A stretch of DNA of 64,000 bases from Scilla litardierei (Eukaryota; Streptophyta; Magnoliopsida; Asparagales; Asparagaceae), in contig CM061140.1 of assembly GCA_030789695.1 (NCBI GenBank), positions 81,282,422-81,346,421 of the forward strand, written 5' to 3'. Positions 44,523 through 57,425 of the stretch are shown here, piece by piece. The translations under genes were made by a program, and so were the position numbers. Below the pieces are notes generated by a model that had not been told where the DNA came from, did not search any database, and worked only from the letters and a program-made list of their open reading frames with translations. Position 1 is the first letter of the stretch. The number at the start of each line of letters is the position of its first letter.

Positions 44523-45788
44523 TTCCTTTAACTCTTCAATGCTTGGTACCATGAGTTTATGATCATGTTATGGGTACCAAGGCATATGTTTATAAAATTG
44601 ATTTTGATTATATTAATTTATAGGTTACAATAATTTTTATTTCGAATTTCAAATTTGTTGTCTAACCCATTGGATCCAAAAGGATTTTTGGATACCAAAA
44701 TGAAGTTTTCTAGGTTCAATCCACCGTGGGATACCAACCCTACCAACTCCTCGTTTTGCGAAGACTTTCATTCAAACGGAGTTGATGGTGCTTAGGTAAT
44801 GCACCAATGTAGGGGGAGCTTAATGTTGTAAGTATGATATTACATTTGGTATCCATGAGGGTTGAATGCATGCTTGGTTAGAATCTATTTCTTTACATTG
44901 GTATCATTTTGTTTCTCCTAGCATGATAGAATTGTGAATGCCATAAATGCTTTGAAATTCATATCTATTTTTGGCATGACATGTTTTAAAAGTTATTATG
45001 ATGATTTTCGTATTACTTTTATCACCTTGTCACTTCTCATCGCACACTTCACTTAGTTTTGATGTGCTTTTACTTTATGTTCATTTTCGATCGATATTGT
45101 GACATTTTATATTCTATGATGTGCACCACTCTTCTGATGGTTCATTCCTTTGTGCACATTTTATGTATGTCTCTGATATTGATTTCGTCGCTCGACGATT
45201 TATTATGAATCAATAGCTTTAGTTGTATGAAAACATAGAATTGTTTTCCATGCACTAAAATAGCTATGAATGTTGATATTGGAGAGTAAATTCATTTCTT
45301 CAATAAGTGAATTTACATTTGATATTTTGATGATTTTAGTTTTCGATTTTCGACTATGGTCTCATTGACACGCTTTGATTTTATTCGAATTTTATTTTGG
45401 TGTCATATGAAACGTGGTCGTATTCTTAGACTCCCATGCTTAATGAATCTAATTTGGACATGATTTATTGTCATTGGCTTCCTCCCGCTCTTTTTGGATT
45501 ATGCCAAAGGGGGAGAGATATAATAATGGCATAATAATGGCATGTGCTAAATGATAATTTACCATGAATCTAATTTGATATGTTAGATTCAGGGGGAGTT
45601 AAGATATAAAAATGGATTACAAATCTTAAATCTCAAATATTGGATTTGAATTTTTTACTTTCCTCGTCTGCTTGATGTATGTGCTTATTATTTCATATGG
45701 AACTAATGTGTCATCAATGCAGTGGGAGTAAGTATATTTCATTTAGTTCATTATTTCTGATTATTATTTATGTTGGTTTGTCATCACC
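44523..45788 (+). other. Sir-3 3' non-coding region with conserved hairpins
   Basis: 1.27 kb without coding. Three hairpins are shared with Sir-2: 44674-44693 (ATCCAAAA / TTTTGGAT), 45185-45198 (TCGTCG-CT-CGACGA) and 45229-45248 (GAAAACA-TAGAAT-TGTTTTC). Purine tracts lie at 44811-44818, 45502-45517 (atgccaaagggggagaga) and 45591-45598. The order hairpin 1, hairpin 2, hairpin 3, purine tracts, LTR is the same as in Sir-2. Confidence 0.8.
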
Positions 45789-45802
45789 AAAAAGGGGGAG
45801 AA
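45789..45802 (+). promoter_or_regulatory. Sir-3 polypurine tract
   Basis: AAAAAGGGGGAGAA directly before the 3' LTR. Confidence 0.92.
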
Positions 45803-47522
45803 TGTTGAGTATTGGACTCCCCGGATTTGGTTTTGGATGATGAGCAAACATAAATAAATCGTGAACTAACAGTTTGTGAGCGCAGTTATGGAGATCGTCA
45901 CCAAAATACCACGCACAACATAAGCGACGTCTCAAGACTTCTCAATATGCGTGATCGTGTGCCTGGAGCTTCGTTGAAGCTCAAGGAGCAATATTGAAGT
46001 CAAGAGGAATGAAGATTGAAGCTTTGAAGACGGCTCGTAAGGTTTATTTTATAGTCTTCTAGCTTCATAGATTAGAATGTTAAGCCTTGAGTAGGACTTA
46101 CCTTATAACCTTCATTTCGCTCATATCTTAGAGCTAGGATTTTCATAGAAGCCATTAGAAACTTTCCCGAAGCCTATCGCTCTTTCCCTCGGCTTCTAGT
46201 GCATGTTAGTTGGTTCATGAAGAGTCACCAACCGACTAGATGACGATCTAGTCGGTCGGAAACTCTACTTAAACCGACTAGTTTGCATTCTCTAATTCAG
46301 CTCTTTCTTTGTCTACAGTTAGTCGGTCAAAGAAGAGTCACCGACCGACTAGATGACGATCTAGTCGGTCAGTAATCCTTCTTAGACCGACTAGTTGTGT
46401 TCACTCATTTTCAGCCTGAGCTACTGTTTCGAGTTAGTCGGTCAAAGAACGTTTACCGACCGACTAGTTGAGAAACTAGTCGGTCAGCATTTGTTCTTAC
46501 ACCGACTAAGTCATCTTGAAGTCAACCTATTCCTTTTCCACGTTAGTCGGTCCAAGAACATTCACCGACCGACTAGTTGAGAAACTAGTCGGTCGGCAAG
46601 TCTTCTTAAACCGACTAGTTGTCTTTGCCTGGAACTTCACCTTTTGGCTGTTCACCTCTTAGTCGGTCTACGTTGTATCACCGACCGACTAGTTGATGAA
46701 CTAGTCGGTCAGTGATCCTTCTTTGACCGACTAGTCTGGTTCAGAAAAGAGCCGTTGGGATCTTTTTGAACTCGTTTTTCCTTGCCCCTATAAATAGAAT
46801 CCTGATTCATTTCTTGAAGGGGTTAAGCAACATATTGGAGATATTTTCAGATCAAAAGAGAAGAGCTATCAACTCTATTTCCAAGCTCTCTCTTCTCACA
46901 AGAATCTCTCCCTCAAGTTCTTGAGTCCTAAATCCTCAAGAGAGATTCTCTCCATTGTGAGCCATTCAAGCTAGAAGCTTGATTCTAGGTCACCATCTCC
47001 ACCCTAGGCTTCCATTGCTGGTCATCTTCTTGAAGCTAGGGTTTGGTGCCATCTTCCTCCATCAAAATCCTCTTTGCCCTAATTTGGTAAGAAATCTCAA
47101 GGCATAGGTATTTTGTTGGTAAGCATTTCATTTCAGTTATATTTGAATTGTATACTCTCGGTTGTGAGAGGTTTGTGTGATCCCGGGTTGTGGGAGTCAC
47201 GGTCATCGATTGTAGGTCGATTGCACTTGTGAGGTTTTCGCAAGTGTTCATATTGGAAATCTTGAGTTAGGGTTTCCAACTCAAGTATCCGGAAGGGATC
47301 CGGGTGGTTGGGACGTAGGATCACCGGGAACAAGTCGGGGAGACTTGGGTGGATCCGAACCCATTAAACCATTGTGTTTGCGTTTGCATTATTTCTTGAT
47401 TGTAGTTATTCCGCATCGTTGTTTGTTAATTGCACGATAATTAGGAATAACACTCCTTATTATTTAAAAGTACTATTCACCCCCCCTCTAGTACATGTGC
47501 AGTAGCTTCCCAGGGCACTACA
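45803..47522 (+). repeat. Sir-3 3' LTR, full length
   Basis: 1720 bp from TGTTGAGTATTGG to GGGCACTACA. Palindrome units and TATA box (46788-46797) are as in the 5' LTR. It differs from the 5' LTR at five sites seen by eye (for example cacgcac against cacgtac, and ctccctcaag against ctcactcaag). Confidence 0.94.
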
Positions 47523-47527
47523 GAGAT

Positions 47528-48103
47528 TTGTTTAAGGCATGAGTAGGAGGAGAGGGTGCATGCTTATGAGGTGAAACATAAACATTGGTGTACCCCGTAT
47601 GTGAAACATGCAATTTAGCATTAGGAACATTCACAAAAGTATTTCTACCATGCATAGGAACATATGAAGCATGCAAAGGTTTAGCATCAATTCTAGCATG
47701 CAAGAAAAGTAAGTTATTCCTATGGATAGATTTATCATGCATATCAATGTATGAGAAGCATTCACCCAATAGGTTTTTGAATAGACTTCTTATGCAATGA
47801 GGTGTACATATATGCATGATTTATCTTTGGCTTAGAAATAATAGTTGATTTTAGGCCAAAAGAGTTCGATGTGACTCTCTCTTTAGAATGCTCCCCCATA
47901 AAATTTATTTGGATGCTTCTAAGAGAATAGCTTGATTTGTTCACCTTCAATAAAGTGGATCCCAAAACATTGTCCTTACTCAATTTGAAAATTTCAATTT
48001 GGATAGACAATAGCTCACATTTCTTCAAAAGAGAAGAAATGTTATCATCCCTCTTGGATAGACATGAGCTAAGCTCACAACATTTTGACTTGAGAGCCAA
48101 TGT
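47528..48103 (-). pseudogene. Sir-1 gag fragment: coiled coil end and C-terminal part
   Basis: On the minus strand, frames at 47762-48100 and 47518-47817 carry a gag coiled coil (ELSSCLSKRDDNISSLLKK, then CELLSIQIEIFKLSK), then HSKERVTSNSFGLKS, and in another frame KPLHASYVPMHGRNTF, KLHVSHTGYTNVYVSPHKH and PPTHALNKSL. The change of frame near 47800 marks a lesion. The fragment is bounded by solo LTR sD on the right and Sir-3 on the left. Without a zinc knuckle or His-rich tail it differs from the Sir-2 and Sir-3 gag. Confidence 0.65.
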
Positions 48104-50084
48104 TGTTGAGTATTGGACTTCTCCCTACTTGGTGTTAATGATGAGCAAACATAAATACTTGTGACTAATCCCCTATTTACAGTTAATCCATTGCCTAAGC
48201 ATGTCATGAAGATCAATTAGCAATGGTGTGACTCAAAAATCAATGAAAGCATGAAAAGTGGATTGGATGATTAAAGATGGTGATTGAAGCTCCTAGAAGA
48301 CTTCAAGCTCATACTTTGGATAGAAGAGAGACCTCTACAAAATGTCATCTTTTTACTCTCTTCTAGTACGTAGCTTAGAAGTAGAACTATGTTGGAGTAC
48401 ACACACATCTTCATATCTGTCCTAGGAAAACATTAGATCACATTTCCTTAGACCTTAATTCACATTTCTCAAGCATGTGCATTTTGTGATTTCAATAGGC
48501 GACTGTTGAACGATTTACAGTCGCATGTCTCAAAACAGTCGATTGTGATTTGTTCTACAGTCGCCTGTTATGCACATACTTAATCAATGGATTTTTGGGC
48601 CTTTTAGCTTTAACTCCTTCGGAAGGCTGATGTAAAAAATACAGTCGCCAATCCAAGCTACACTCGCATGTGATTTGTTAAACAGTCGCCTTTCTATCTT
48701 GAGCCCAAAGGTCACTTTCTTTTTCATCTGGTCAGTCGACTGATATTGAATAGACAGTCGCTTGTCCAAGGCACAGTCGACTGTCAATGCTTCAACAGCC
48801 GTCTGTCTATGATTCCTTTGCACTCTGCTCTTTGGAAAGTTTCTAGTTTTAGTGACAGTCGATTGATGTTGTATTGACAATCGCCTATCCAAGGCACAGT
48901 CGATTGTCAATGCTACAACAGTCGTCTGTCTATGATTTCTCTACAGTCTCTCTCTCTGGAAAGTTTCAGGTTTTAATGACAGTTGACTGGTGTTTTCTCT
49001 ACAGTCTCTCTCTGGAAAGTTTCAGGTTTTAATGACAGTTGACTGGTGTTGGTTTCACAGTCGCCTGCCTATGGCACAGGAGCCTGTGTGCTCCACATCT
49101 GTCGCCTATCGTGTCTTCCGAAAACTTTCTGAGATTTTCTCAGCTTACCCATATTGCGGCCAGTCACCTGTAGAAGTATTTACAGTCTCCTATTAGTTTT
49201 ACAGGAGACTGCCTTCTCTTCATCAGTCGACTGTCCTACGTGGTAAGTTACCGTTTGAATTCTCACCTACCATCTGACATAGTGCAACAGTCGACTGTGT
49301 TTTGTTCAACAGTTGACTGTCGACTGTGTAAATTCTATCCGTTGGCTTTTTCTCCACAGATTTCAAAGGGGGTTTTGCGGATTCTGTTTGGGGGTTTTGG
49401 GGAACCTATGATGAGAGCTCCTAGTGTTCCATTGAGGGGTTACTCAAGTGACTCAACTACTCAACCAACTCACCTTCTTGATCAAATCTCTCAAATCCAA
49501 AAGCCCTAGAATTCCAATCTTATTCTCTCTTGCTCTCCAACCTAGAATCAAAGTGATAACCTCTAGGCAATTGGTGGTGATAAGAGAAAGGGCTTTTCTC
49601 TCTTTCAAAAGAGACCTTAATACACAACACACTTGCTCCTTCAAGTTCTACTTCAAGGCATAGGTGATTGTAAGTGTTGCTATTTCATTATTTCGTATAT
49701 TTCGATATTAGTTTAACTCTCGGTTTGTGAGAGTGGTTTGCTTGCTCCTAAGTTGTGAGAGTCAAGGACATCGATTTTATTTCGATTTCACTTGTGGGGT
49801 TGCTAAAGTGGGTTTAAAGGAAAACTCAAGTTAGGGTTCTAACTTGAGTATCTGGTGGTATCCAGGTGGAAGGAACGTAAGATTACTGGGAACAAGTCGG
49901 GAGTTGACTTGGGTAATCCGAACCCTTAAAACATCCTTGTGTTAGCATTGTTTTAATTTGGGTTTATTTACATTCTGCATTAATTGTTGGTTAGGAATTT
50001 AATTTTGTATAACTATCGTTTTAAATTGTATAAACACTATTCAACCCCCCTTCTAGTGTTTTCCTCATAGGCAGGGTCCTTACA
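48104..50084 (+). mobile_element. Solo LTR sD, Sirevirus-like with CAGTCGACTG dialect
   Basis: 1981 bp, starting TGTTGAGTATTGGAC and ending GGGTCCTTACA, with a perfect duplication aatgt at 48099-48103 and 50085-50089. It is inserted in Sir-1 gag. It begins like the Sir-2/Sir-3 LTRs but carries CAGTCGACTG / CAGTCGCCTG palindromes (about 48495-49330) like Sir-1. The end contains the CTATTCAACCCCCCTTCTAG signature. Confidence 0.92.
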
Positions 50085-50089
50085 AATGT

Positions 50090-50706
50090 CTCATCTCTCA
50101 AAAATGTTGTAACCACAATGCGAGTGCATCTTCTCTATTTGGAGTTTGAGAAAAGCATTCTCATCTCTAAAGGCACTCATTTGAGAAAGAAGAATATCTT
50201 TTGCAGTATGCAAAGAATTAAGTTTAGCATTATGCGATGCATACAGACTCTCGTTCACAGATGTGTGAAAATCACGATCAAACTTAATACGAGCTTTAAG
50301 AGAGTCATTCTCTTTGCTCAACATGCACACATGAGAATCAAGAGCAACTTTTTCTTGATTTAAAGCAATAAAACGTGTATCATCACAAGATTTGGATGAT
50401 TGAGATGTGTGAGTGAGCATCTCTATTTAAGCATAAACTTTTTAGCTTTATGAGAGTCCGTAAACTATGCATTACAATTTTCAATAAAATCACTTTGTTG
50501 AATGAGAGAATTACGAATACCTCATTACCAATGATGCTCTCATCTTCGCAAGATTCATATCCACCATATTCTTCATCAAAATAATTCCATATCTCATCTG
50601 CCATCTCTAAATCACTAACATTCTTTGCAATTTTCGGAGAGATGGCATTGAGCAATGCATCCCAAACTTGAGCATCCGAGAAAATAAACTCTAACTCCTC
50701 ATGCAC
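50090..50706 (-). pseudogene. Sir-1 gag fragment: N-part, acidic stretch and coiled coil
   Basis: The minus-strand frame 50383-50706 has a piece of the gag N-terminal domain (VWDALLNAISPKIAKNVS, then ADEIWNYFDEEYGGYES). A frameshift leads into 50091-50420, a heptad-rich coiled coil (KEKVALDSHVCMLSKENDSL-like wording, LLSQMSAFRDENAFLKLQIE). Only about 120 bases separate its start from the primer site, and the canonical capsid start and zinc knuckle are missing. A short upstream ATG near 50740 is closed by stops. Confidence 0.65.
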
Positions 50707-50825
50707 ATCAAGCTAGTGGAACATTTTCTTCCTCCATTTTGAGAAGTGTTTGCCTTTGAAGACAGGAGGAAGAGAGAGTATTGTTGAGACATAGAAGTTA
50801 TGTTTGCAAAAGCCACAAAACCAAT

Positions 50826-50839
50826 GCTCTGATACCAAT
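50826..50839 (-). promoter_or_regulatory. Sir-1 primer binding site (tRNA-Met type)
   Basis: The minus strand reads ATTGGTATCAGAGC directly after the LTR end at 50840. Confidence 0.93.
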
Positions 50840-52816
50840 TGATAGGACCCTGTGGGGGCAACACACACTAGAGGGGGGTGAATAGTGTAATGGCAAGCAA
50901 AGTGCTTAATTAAAAGTTACTAAAATTACAGCACAATAAGCGACGAAAATTAAACAGAGTGCTCAACAACAACAATCACAAACACAAGGATTTTACCCTG
51001 GTTCCCCAAACATGGGTACGTCCAGCCACACCAATATTCATTATGATTCCCACAAAGAGAAGTGAATACAATCTCACATAGAGATACCTCACACAGAGGA
51101 TTTTGGATTCTCACAAAGAGAAATCCTTGCTCTCACACAGAGAGATGCGTGCTCTTACACATAGAGACTTTGTCCCATAAAGAGACACAAACTCCCACAC
51201 ATAGAGTAACTCTCACAAAGAGAGTAACTAATTCCCACAAAGAGAATTAGGGGGTTTCACAAAAAATGAACGAAATAACACTTACCTATGCCTTTTTATG
51301 ATCAAACCAATGTGAAGAAGAAGGCATGCAAATAAAACTCAGGTGCTTGAGATGAGGCTTTGATTGCACTTGATAATCTTTCTCTCTTCTAGGAATGAAT
51401 CCTAACACTTCTCACTTGAGTGTATGAATGAAGAGAAGAAAGATGTTATCCAAGAAAAGGAATGAGATTGAAATCTCTTGGAAAAATTCCCTAGAGCTTA
51501 GAAGCTATAACATAAGATTGAATCTCTAATGAGGGAACGATGGAGGAGTGGCTTAGAGAAGAGATTCAATGATCTTCTATGAGTTCTAATGTTTTCCTAG
51601 AGTTCTAAATGAACTAAGCCATCTCATATTTATAGGAAACCAAGAAGAGCCCAAAAACTAACCAAAACCTCAAAGGGAAGAAATCCGCAACGGCTAAATT
51701 TTGGCAGTTTACGGAACAGATAGTTGATTGAAGAACAACGGACCGTCGACTGGTCAACGTCAATAATAATCCCAACGGATATCTTCTGAGCCAGGACTGG
51801 CGACTGTAGAAGACTATACAAGCGCCTATAAAATAGGCAGGCGCCTGTGTATCCTTCAGCAGGCGACTATCACTTGGGATGGAAACAGAGCTGGAAAATG
51901 CAACATTCGTACTAGTGCCTTCATATGATAAATGACCATTTCACTGGTGACTGTAATTTGACAGGCGACTAAAATCTCATCATCAGTCGACTGACTTGCA
52001 AAGTGGGATGAAACCCAAAAACTGCAAGTTGTACACTTTGGCACACATACGACTGTAGAACAATTCCCAGGCGCCTGATGGAAGACATGGGATTGTAAAT
52101 TAAATGTCAGGCGACTGTTTCCAAAATCTCAAGTAAAAAATCAAGAAATGGTTGACTTGATCTGTGCATGCCAATCCGCTGCATAAGGCTGGCCAGGCAC
52201 CTGGATGTCATCAAGTCGCCTGTCATACCTTCATCAGTCGACTGTGGGAGAGCCAAAAACTCCAGTAATAGTTTAAGGCATGGTGAACCTAATAGGATGA
52301 TATTTATGATAATCCTAAGGATCACGAAGATGGTTAAATGCTTATGCATGAGAGTATGACCATCTATCAAGGCATTACAAAAATCCTAGACTCAAAAAGA
52401 GAAATGCAAGTAATATAAATTACATTGATTACATATTGCATTTCCTATAGTCTAAGTCTTCAAGCACATGATACTTTGATGCTCCCCAACATCATCCAAG
52501 CTTTGGCATATTTTGATAAGCTTCCCTTCATCAAGCTTCAAGCATTGGCATTGCTCTTCTAGATGTCCATTCATCATCATGATCCAAGCTTTTGCTTCAT
52601 TAGATGATCTTTATGACTTCATCCAAGCTTGATCACTCCATCACTTTTGGAGGTCTTTAATATATCATTTGTATCATCCTCTTAGCATTATGCTTTGTCT
52701 CATCAACATATAATCATGAAGATAAACTGAGACTAAACCATAAGATTCATTAGCACACTCACATAATGTATTGATCATTATCAAAACAATGTTAGTCTTG
52801 AACCTAAGAACTAACA
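50840..52816 (-). repeat. Sir-1 5' LTR, intact
   Basis: 1977 bp, TGATAGGACCC on the left and GAACTAACA on the right. The minus-strand TATA box CTATAAATAT is at 51626-51635. Palindromes of the CAGTCGACTG / AGGCGACTG dialect lie upstream of it at about 51720-52250. A short-repeat run (CACAAAGAGA-type, about 51050-51250) lies downstream in the transcribed part. Confidence 0.92.
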
Positions 52817-52821
52817 GATAC

Positions 52822-55800
52822 ATGTTTCATCTTTGATTGAGTATATATAGCATTATACATAAGTATTTTAGTATTTTATCATATCATATTAATTACCTTG
52901 TAGCCATTGATGGTCCTGAATTAAACCACACCAAGGTTGGCTCTAGCGGCCCTGATGGGTTCGGTAGGCCATAGTTGGTTATACAAACGATAGTCCCTCC
53001 TCCAAGTAAAATAGAATTTGGATGAATCCGACTAAGTCTTTTCCACCACGTAGTTAGAACAGAAATCTTGTACTCAAAGGATTTCTTGACAAATTGGATT
53101 CCTCAGTAGACTGGATACTTGATCTTCCTAAATTCCGAGTCAAACTTGTCATCTTATCGGAGAACTTGATGTTCATTACTTTTAGTTTAATTAGTATTAT
53201 CATCAAATTAGGATATATGGTCATCAAGAATTTGGGTGTGATTAGTATCCTAATTGGAGTATGAAGCATGTGTTCTAAGACCTTTAAATCATATTAATTT
53301 CCTCCCTGAATAGGATTCTTTGTCTACAAGGCTTTTGGGTCGAATTAACTTCATCGTTAGACTTACAATCAAGGATCATCATAGTCATGTGAGTCATTAA
53401 TCCATTTCTACATTCTTCCATTTCTTTTTATTTAGTGATCATCAATATTATTCCAGAGAAAATCATCATATCGGTCACTCTTATGATCCATAGTCGAGAC
53501 CATTGACATGCAGAAGAATTATCCCTACTTTGATTAGGATTGTCATGAAATTATTACCTGTAATGAGAAAAGTTAGGAGCTCATGTTGGGTAGGGTGAAG
53601 AAAATCATCGCTGTTGAGTTATCGAAAGCTTGAAGATATAATGGGTGTGAAACATCTAAAGTCACTATTTGATCAGCATGTGTTGTGAGATGGGGTGTGT
53701 TACCACTCGGGTGACCAGTGGTGGTGAAATTGGTCATTCCACTTCCAACTTTACCTTAGATGGGCCATAACTTCCTCATTTGACCACCGATTTAAATGAT
53801 TTTAGACTTATTTAATATCTAGGGAAGAAATATTTTCATGGTGTACCATATGTTTCTATGTCAGTTCATAGGTAACCCTAAGTGGTGATGCATGTCTTCT
53901 CTTTCTGGTTCTGTTCATTGACACATCCCAATATGTGTGTTGTCTTTCTTGTATTGTAACTTCTTTGCTCAACCTTTGCTTTGAATAATTATGTATTTGT
54001 TGGAAAGCTAAGAAAGAGAGCTTTCTAACAATGAATAATATACATCTATTTAGATCACTAATCCATCATGGGAGGTGATGCATGTCATCACCTCCCAGGT
54101 TTGTTCATCGACACATCCTTCCATGTACTTTGTTTTGTCAAATCATACTTCTTTGGCTAGTATGGATTTTGGACATTCTTAGACTCATTAGTAAGCTTAG
54201 GAATATATCTTTCTAATATATATAATATGCATCTATGTCGCATTATGGGTGATCCTAGGTGTTGACACACATCACCTTTGTCATTATTATGGCAGTACTT
54301 TTCTATGAGGTTTCCATAAGGAAATATTGCTACAGGTTTTACTCCAATTTAAAAAGGAGAAAGCATAAAAAATCAAAAAAATTCTAAACCTAGAAAAGAG
54401 GCCAAGATATATCACATAAACCATGAATTTAAATGCTAGAAAGAAGAACATACCTTTGCATTGATATTATTTCATGATATCCCTATATCATAATCTCTTT
54501 CGTTGAAAACATCTGATCATTTCACCAACAAGGCATGATAGATGATTCATCATAATGATGTAAGAATTCATGATTCATGAATCCTCCAAGAGCTCAAACT
54601 CGGTCTCTCGCATTGCTAGCGCTTGGCAGAAAGAGAAGAAGAAACTTTTAATTTAAAAAGAGAAAAATTCTATCTTTGGCTTAAGCTTTAAGATTTAATT
54701 TTTTCTCTTTGAGATCTTAGGATCTTAGGATCTTAGATATCAAAATTTTATTGGTACTTAGATGCTTTGGAGAGAAGCGAAGGATCCCTTTATATAGTGC
54801 TTAAGATCCTTGAAATTTAAACACATTTTAGAATTCAATTTAGAGTCCAACCTTATTCCTAAATACGTAGGATAAAAGAAAGACTTTTATGAACTCTTTT
54901 AATTCCTTTTGAATTTTAGATTAGAGTCAAACTCTATCTAAAAAGTTGGTAGAATTAAAAGAACAACCCCAATGAAATCCTACAACGATTAAGATATCTA
55001 TTTCGAGTCAAACTCTATTTTTTGGGTTAGTTATTGACCCAACAATTGGGTCAAACCCAAACCCAAACCCTCATTGTGGTTGTTGCAGGATGTTGGATGG
55101 TGGATATAGGCTGTCACTTGATGGCAGCCATTAGCCACCGCTAGTAGTCGACTATCGTAACAAGCCTACAAGCTGGCCTGCGGACTATCCAGTCAGCAGT
55201 CGGTTGGTGGTGGTCTGGCCAACTTATCAGTGACGATGCCTCATCACTAGTGTCGACTAGGAATGGTATTTTGGAGTTTTTTCTTGTTTGGATCAAACAG
55301 CCATAACTCTTTTATGATCATATCCGTATGTGTATTTGCAACTCCTTGCAATGTGCTTATCTCTCTCAAACAAGTTAATCACAACTCCTTGTGCTCGATC
55401 ACAAATATCTCATATACATCAAGTTCTTTTCTTTGATGTTTGTGATGAGTCATCATTGACGTAAGACTATAGAAACTTGATTTATAGTTTGACAGTGACT
55501 CAATCATACTTGATAATCATGTTACAGGTACAACAGTGACGATAGGTGCATATGAAGACCACAAATTTCAGAATTGTCATCATCTAGTTGGTGTAAGACT
55601 GGATTCTTATCCGAACAAAAACTGGACATGTCGGTGACAACTTCCATACAGTCTGATCTCTTTGTCATAAGTATATCACTAAGGTGTCTAGTACATGGAA
55701 GTCTGTTAAACCCGATAACACCATAATATCATGAGTCAAGTATGTGATATCATAGTCATATACGGAAAAATTATTACTTGAATAAGTTTGTCCATTCTAC

Positions 55801-56259
55801 TACCTTGGCTAAGGACTTACTATGTATCCATATCGAGCTATGATATAACCTCATATACCGAAAGAGAGGAATCTCTTCTTGACCACCACCTGCCTTCGTA
55901 TATTTAGACTATGCCCAGCGAGTATCAAGCAATGATCGCACTTGTCATTGGTTAATAAAATCCAAAGCATAGCCCTCCCACACATAAGGTTCTTTAGCAC
56001 GTCTCAAGTCAAAGGACTAAGTTGCACCAACTGTCGCCTGAGAACTTCTATTAATAGTCAAAGTGTGTTTACCATATAGAAGCTACTTGGCAAGTGATTC
56101 TGTGATCTTATTCCCCAATTAGCATATGTGCACTGTCTCATGACGTCTCCACATTAGTGGCTATGCGACCATACACTACCATCACTATAGTCAAGATCAG
56201 TGTGCACTAGTCTTTCAGAATATTAATGTCCCATCTTGATATTCATATAACAAGAAACC
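52822..56259. other. Unassigned stretch between Sir-1 and Sir-4
   Basis: 3.4 kb with no convincing open frame, RNA gene or paired terminal repeat. Repeated phrases such as gttcattgacacatcc (about 53920) and gttcatcgacacatcctt (about 54100) suggest a decayed repeat. The composition and lack of coding fit old LTR or non-autonomous TE sequence. It is the continuation of 14819-15694 on the other side of Sir-1. Confidence 0.5.
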
Positions 56260-57336
56260 TGTAGGATCCCTGAACACTAAGCAACACACTAGAGGTGGGT
56301 GAATAGTATAGTTTTAACTAAAATTCTAATTAAAATTAATTAAGAAAATGCAAAAATATAATTGCAACACAACAACAAAGAGATAATAGCATACTGACGC
56401 ACAAGAAGTATCCTGGTTTGGCTATGCATACTCCAGTCATACCCTCATAACCTGAGTTGTGGATTTCACTAAAGTTACCCTAATTGAGTACCAAAACTCA
56501 AAAAAGAGTTACAATCCCTAAACCGGGAAACAATGGAGTAAACCCTCCTAGGTTGGAGTAAACACTCCAATTTGAAGTAAACCCTCCAATATGTTGTCTC
56601 AACCAGATAGCCTCTGCTAAAACTAAATGTAAACAAATTACACACTTACATATGCCTTGAATAGATATTACATATCTGAAGATGAGGCATGCAAGTGTGA
56701 AAAACCAAGTGCTGGATGATGAGCTTGAATGTAGTCGAAAGCTTCCTCTCTGGTTCAAGAATCACAGCTCAACACTACTCATATGTATGAAAGAAATAGA
56801 GAATGGGAAAAGATTTACTCTTGGATTTTGGCTCTCTAAATGAGTTCAATATAAGTGGATAGATTGACAAAATCACATCTTAAAAGGTTCTTAAATAAGC
56901 CCTTAAAACAACCCAAAAGATCCCACTAGAAGACAAACTAACGTCTAGAAAAACAGTCTAACAGCTAGAAACGGGCAGAAGTCAGACGTCTGAAGAACAA
57001 GCATTAGGTGTCTGATGCATTGTTTAGTCGTCTGGAACGAATACTTCAGTCTACTGAGAAAAGGTTGGACAGAAAAATAAGGAGTCCAACCATTGGCAAC
57101 CAGATGTCTGGAGTTCATCACTCAGCCGTCTGGAAAATTGTTCAAACATCTGATAAATGAACTTCAACCATCTAAAATAGGATATGCATATCCAACTGAA
57201 GGACAGACATACTAGACATCTGGAGAAGCTCTTTTAGCCGTCTGGTCCTAGTCCAAAAACACTAAACAGAGTGTTTTGGCTAAGGAGCATATAGGGATGG
57301 ATTCTAGGGAGATCCTATGATTCCTTATGATGGTAA

Positions 57337-57425
<89 letters not shown>

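Larger units (their letters stand above)
40563..47522 (+). mobile_element. Sir-3: young gag-only Sirevirus-like element (TR-GAG type)
   Basis: A plus-strand element inserted in Sir-1, with a 5-bp duplication gagat at 40558-40562 and 47523-47527. The LTRs are 40563-42201 (1639 bp, lacking the first 81 bp) and 45803-47522 (1720 bp). Over the shared 1639 bp I count about five substitutions and no indel, so insertion was recent. The primer site is 42202-42215, gag 42243-44522 and the polypurine tract 45789-45802. No protease, integrase or RT exists. Gag-only LTR elements are known in plants as TR-GAG. Confidence 0.92.
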
